Below are positions 61,177 through 64,000 of a stretch of 64,000 bases of DNA, one piece after another (within the stretch, counting starts at the first letter, position 1; every line of letters begins with the position of its first letter). The notes under the pieces were generated by a model that saw nothing but the letters and a program-made list of their open reading frames with translations, ran no database searches and was not told the DNA's origin. The translations under genes were made by a program, and so were the position numbers. The DNA lies in contig NZ_CP053708.1 in the NCBI RefSeq assembly GCF_013201075.1, positions 3,787,501 to 3,851,500 of the forward strand, read 5' to 3'. The stretch comes from Lichenicola cladoniae (GTDB taxonomy: Bacteria > Pseudomonadota > Alphaproteobacteria > Acetobacterales > Acetobacteraceae).

Positions 61177-62355
61177 ATGAAGGCCCTCACCTGGCAGAGC
61201 AGAGGCAAGATCACCTGCGAGACCGTGCCCGATCCGATCATCCAGGACGGGCATGACGCGATCATCAAGGTGACTGCCTGCGCGATCTGCGGCTCCGACC
61301 TCCATCTGATGGGCGGCTTCATGCCGACGATGGAATGCGGCGACATTCTCGGCCACGAGACCATGGGCGAAGTGGTCGAGGTCGGTCGCGAGAACACCAA
61401 GCTGAAGGTCGGCGATCGCATCGTGGTGCCGTTCACCATCTGCTGTGGCGAATGTCGGCAGTGCAAGTGGGGCAATTTCAGCTGCTGCGAGCGCACCAAC
61501 CCGAACGGCAAGATGCAGGCGGAAACCTTCGGTTATCCGCTGGCAGGCCTGTTCGGCTTCTCGCACATCACCGGCGGCATTCCGGGCGGACAGGCGGAAT
61601 ATCTGCGCGTCCCCTATTCGGATGTCGGCCCGATCGTGGTTCCGGATGGGCTCACCGACGAGCAGGTCCTGTTCCTGAGCGACATCTTCCCGACCGGCTA
61701 CCAGGCGGCGGAAAATTGCGACATCCAGCCCGGGCAGACCATCGCCGTATGGGGCTGCGGGCCGGTCGGCGTGCTGGCGATCAAGTCCTGTTTCCTGCTT
61801 GGCGCCGAACGGGTGATCGCCATCGACACGGTGCCGGAGCGGCTTGCCCTGGCGCAGGCCTCGGGCGCTGAAACCATCGATTTCGGCACCCAGAACGTGC
61901 AGGAAACCATCATGGAAATGACCCATGGTCTCGGCCCCGACGCAGTCATCGAGGCTGTCGGCATGGAGGCGCATGGCGTCGACACGCTGGCACAGAAGGT
62001 CAGCTCGGCGGTGATGTCGGCGACGGTCAGCATGGAACGGCCGTTCGCCCTGAACCAGGCGCTGCTGGCGTGCCGTCCGGGCGGGACGGTATCGATACCG
62101 GGCGTGTATGCCGGCATGGCCGGACCGATCGGAATGGGCCTGCTGATGAATAAGGGGCTGACCGTCCGCACCGGCCAGACCCACATGCTGCGCTACATGA
62201 AGCCGCTGATGGAGCGGATCCAGAAGGGTGAGATCGATCCGTCGTTCATCATCAGCCACGTCTCCACCAACCTGGAAGATGGGCCGGCTCTCTACGAGAC
62301 GTTCCGCGACAAGAAAGACGGCTGCACGAAGGTCGTGTTCAAGCCGCACGGCTGA
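61177..62355 (+). CDS. Zinc-dependent alcohol dehydrogenase, formaldehyde-dehydrogenase-like
   Basis: Medium-chain dehydrogenase of 392 residues. Catalytic zinc ligands are in CAICGSDLH and the following GHE (LGHETMGEV), and the structural zinc lobe is CCGECRQCKWGNFSCC. The nucleotide-binding motif GCGPVGVLAI is followed by an acidic residue (IAIDTVPERL), which favours NAD over NADP. It resembles the glutathione-independent formaldehyde dehydrogenase group. The gene stands alone, 144 bases after the SIMPL gene, and is followed by a hairpin. Confidence 0.9.
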   Translation: MKALTWQSRGKITCETVPDPIIQDGHDAIIKVTACAICGSDLHLMGGFMPTMECGDILGHETMGEVVEVGRENTKLKVGDRIVVPFTICCGECRQCKWGNFSCCERTNPNGKMQAETFGYPLAGLFGFSHITGGIPGGQAEYLRVPYSDVGPIVVPDGLTDEQVLFLSDIFPTGYQAAENCDIQPGQTIAVWGCGPVGVLAIKSCFLLGAERVIAIDTVPERLALAQASGAETIDFGTQNVQETIMEMTHGLGPDAVIEAVGMEAHGVDTLAQKVSSAVMSATVSMERPFALNQALLACRPGGTVSIPGVYAGMAGPIGMGLLMNKGLTVRTGQTHMLRYMKPLMERIQKGEIDPSFIISHVSTNLEDGPALYETFRDKKDGCTKVVFKPHG

Positions 62356-62364
62356 CACCAGCGC

Positions 62365-62387
62365 GAGGGGTCCCGAACGGGCCCCTC
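62365..62387 (+). terminator. Hairpin after the alcohol dehydrogenase gene
   Basis: GAGGGG-T-CCC pairs with GGG-CCCCTC (62365-62387), with one bulged T and a tight CGAACG loop, 10 bases past the stop codon. No T run follows, so it may be a weak or Rho-assisted terminator. Confidence 0.5.
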
Positions 62388-62828
62388 AAGCCGGACTCAC
62401 CCGGCGGCTTCTCGATGTTGGAAAGCTCTCGGCACGGCTGGATGGGTTTGCTAAGGCCAGCCTCGGGCGCGGTCGAATCTCGCGACCATTCTCGATTGAA
62501 TTCGCTGTCATCGCGAACCCGCTGAGCGGGAACACCCAGCCAGCCCTCCCGTACAACATTCAGGTCAAACCCTCGATCCCGCCGTACCAGGCCCGAGCTG
62601 CGTGCTCAAAAAGTGAGAGCATCCGTATCGTGTGAGTGAAAAAGGATTATTCCAAGTTAAGCAAACAAACTATTAGCCAGATCGACCGGCTTCGTTATAA
62701 CTGGATAAATAATTCAGATCGGACGACCATAAAGAATTCAGAAATGTCGTTGTTTTAGCGTATCGAACAGTATTCGATGCGGATGCGGCGCTGATATCGC
62801 GCATCCTCGAGTGACAGATGAGGCGCTG
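62388..62828. other. Intergenic region with an AT-rich leader
   Basis: A 441-base region without a gene. The first part is GC-rich like the rest of the window. From about 62635 to 62765 the base composition is visibly AT-rich, with runs such as AAAAAGG and ATAAATAATTC. This is the usual place for a promoter and possibly binding sites of a global regulator of the exopolysaccharide gene that follows. No specific -10/-35 pair is convincing. Confidence 0.4.
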
Positions 62829-64000
62829 ATGTTCGACAGCACTATAAGTGGCAAATACGTTCCGCCGCTCGACGATCGCGTTCCACTCTGGAAACTGTTC
62901 GACCGGGAATGGTATCTCGATCGATATCCGGATGTCGCAGTTGCACTCCCGGCTTCCGAAACCGATGTCGCGGAAGACCATTACCGGGAACATGGCGCCC
63001 GCCTCGGCCACTCCCCTAACATGTTCTTCGACGAAGCCTGGTATCTCGGCCGTTATCCCGGGGTCGCTGCCCATGTCACCGCCGGCGGCGCGCGCTCGGG
63101 CTTCGATCATTATTGCAACGATGGCTACAGACAGGGCTATTCGCCGCACTGGTTGTTCGACGAGGCGTTCTACCTGGCCACCCACCGCGACATCACCCGG
63201 GGCCTGCTGAACCGGAATGGTTTCGTCAATGGCTACGACCATTACCTGAGACAGGGCGACGCCGACATCCTGAGCGGCCATCGCTTCTTCGACGCCGCAC
63301 TCTACCAGCAGAACGCCATCGAGGACGACGCCGGCCGAACCGTGTCCGGTGGCCCGTTCGCGCGCTTCCTCGCCAACCGCGCCCGCGCCGGCAGCACCGC
63401 CCGCCTCTCCTGGTATTTCGACCCGGTGTGGTATCTGGCCACCTACCCGGATGTTGCCCAGGAGATCGACAAGGGCTGGTGGAGCTGTGCCCTGCAGCAC
63501 TTCCTCTGCAACCGCTCACCGCAACGCTACGCCGCCCTGGAGTGGTTCTCCGAGAGTTTCTACGGCAAGACCTATCCGGACGCGCTGGGCGCTGTCCTGG
63601 ACGGCTCGTTCCGCAATACCTACGAACATTTCGTCCGCTTCGGCGCTGCCGAATGTCGCAAGCCGCACCAGGATGTCGACCTGGTCCGCTATGCCCGGTC
63701 CCTGCGCGTCCAGGCCGAACTCGAACGCCGCGACCATCCGGACGCCTTCACCCACTGGCTGGCCAACGCCGCCGGGCTGGGTGCGGACGACATCACGCCG
63801 GCCACGAACCTGCCGGAAGCACAGAGCAAGCAGTTGTTCCTGCGTCAGGCCGAAGCCATGCTGCTGCAGTTCGCCCACGCCAGGATCGACTTCACCCTGC
63901 CGGACCCGGACGATCTGATGCCGGCGGTCAGCGTCGTCATGATCCTGCACAACCAGTTCGCGCTGACCATGACGGCACTGGCGTCCCTGCGTGCCTGCCA
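62829..64000 (+). CDS. Glycosyltransferase with N-terminal WYL/YPDV repeats (partial)
   Basis: Runs off the right edge; 390 codons are visible from ATG 62829. The N-terminal part has about six units of a repeated aromatic motif: FDREWYLDRYPDVA, FDEAWYLGRYPGVA, FDEAFYLATHRDIT, FDAALYQQ, FDPVWYLATYPDVA and FSESFYGKTYPDA, spaced roughly 40-55 residues. At the right edge VSVVMILHNQFALTMTALAS matches the start of a GT-A (family 2) glycosyltransferase domain. Proteins of this layout are large exopolysaccharide or S-layer-glycan enzymes in Acetobacteraceae and relatives. Codon use matches the neighbours although the leader is AT-rich. Confidence 0.75.
   Translation, partial: MFDSTISGKYVPPLDDRVPLWKLFDREWYLDRYPDVAVALPASETDVAEDHYREHGARLGHSPNMFFDEAWYLGRYPGVAAHVTAGGARSGFDHYCNDGYRQGYSPHWLFDEAFYLATHRDITRGLLNRNGFVNGYDHYLRQGDADILSGHRFFDAALYQQNAIEDDAGRTVSGGPFARFLANRARAGSTARLSWYFDPVWYLATYPDVAQEIDKGWWSCALQHFLCNRSPQRYAALEWFSESFYGKTYPDALGAVLDGSFRNTYEHFVRFGAAECRKPHQDVDLVRYARSLRVQAELERRDHPDAFTHWLANAAGLGADDITPATNLPEAQSKQLFLRQAEAMLLQFAHARIDFTLPDPDDLMPAVSVVMILHNQFALTMTALASLRAC

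Noticed and set aside
62519-62531. Short palindrome CCCGCTGAGCGGG as an attachment or operator site
   Set aside because: Palindromes of this size are common by chance in GC-rich DNA, and nothing nearby (integrase, tRNA, repeat partner) supports a role.
1-64000. CRISPR arrays, tRNA or rRNA genes, insertion sequences, prophage
   Set aside because: Looked for regularly spaced repeats, tRNA T-loop/anticodon patterns, rRNA blocks, transposases with terminal repeats and phage genes on both strands; none was found.

Overview
This is a GC-rich chromosomal window from an alphaproteobacterium, most likely a member of the Acetobacteraceae (Rhodospirillales). The evidence is gene order and gene content: a probable topA tail followed by rnr and a DUF1491 gene, ileS-lspA-bamF, ribF, recX, a methionine-salvage cluster, argD-argF-hslO, and many short lipoproteins and secreted proteins of the kind seen in that family. 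No rRNA, tRNA, CRISPR array, phage or insertion sequence was found. The genus cannot be read from the sequence.

Layout. 1-5363 is a co-directional run with stop/start overlaps: topA tail, rnr, S41 protease, DUF1491, then a methyltransferase. 5376-12239 holds a small lipoprotein, a TPR-sulfotransferase, a TonB-dependent receptor and an OmpA-type protein. 12403-16627 is a sulfur and redox block: cysK with a divergent Rrf2 regulator, a 1-Cys peroxiredoxin and a siroheme sulfite/nitrite reductase. 16678-22877 carries two unknown envelope proteins and an RND pump with its adaptor. 23045-29150 carries parE, a lipoprotein, a tiny ORF with an extreme Shine-Dalgarno site and its own terminator, a cytochrome P450 and an isolated nuoM. 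29263-29960 is a VapBC toxin-antitoxin module. 29963-42813 is mostly minus-strand housekeeping: mutL, bamF, an aldo-keto reductase, lspA, ileS, ribF, mtnC-mtnD-mtnB, tatA and recX, with one plus-strand DUF4336 fusion inside. 42858-51520 runs plus: a large polytopic membrane protein, argD-argF, a small unknown gene, hslO and an unknown pair ending in a lipoprotein. 51514-61032 is envelope quality control: a DsbD-like reductase, hrpB, an HtrA-type protease, a two-component system, a small secreted protein and a SIMPL protein. 61177-64000 holds a zinc alcohol dehydrogenase and, after an AT-rich leader, the start of a glycosyltransferase with N-terminal aromatic repeats.

Most notable observations. 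(1) Two copies of an undescribed-looking intergenic palindromic element (12280-12402 and 31843-32001) share short conserved blocks while the outer stems differ yet stay paired, including compensatory changes. Both sit within 1 nt of the stop codon of a minus-strand gene. (2) A self-contained transcription unit at about 25930-26138 encodes only a 24-residue peptide behind a 13-14 nt match to the 16S rRNA 3' end. (3) The cysK and Rrf2 promoters overlap back to back, both with extended -10 boxes, and cysK appears leaderless. These are sequence-based inferences; no database or folding program was available.
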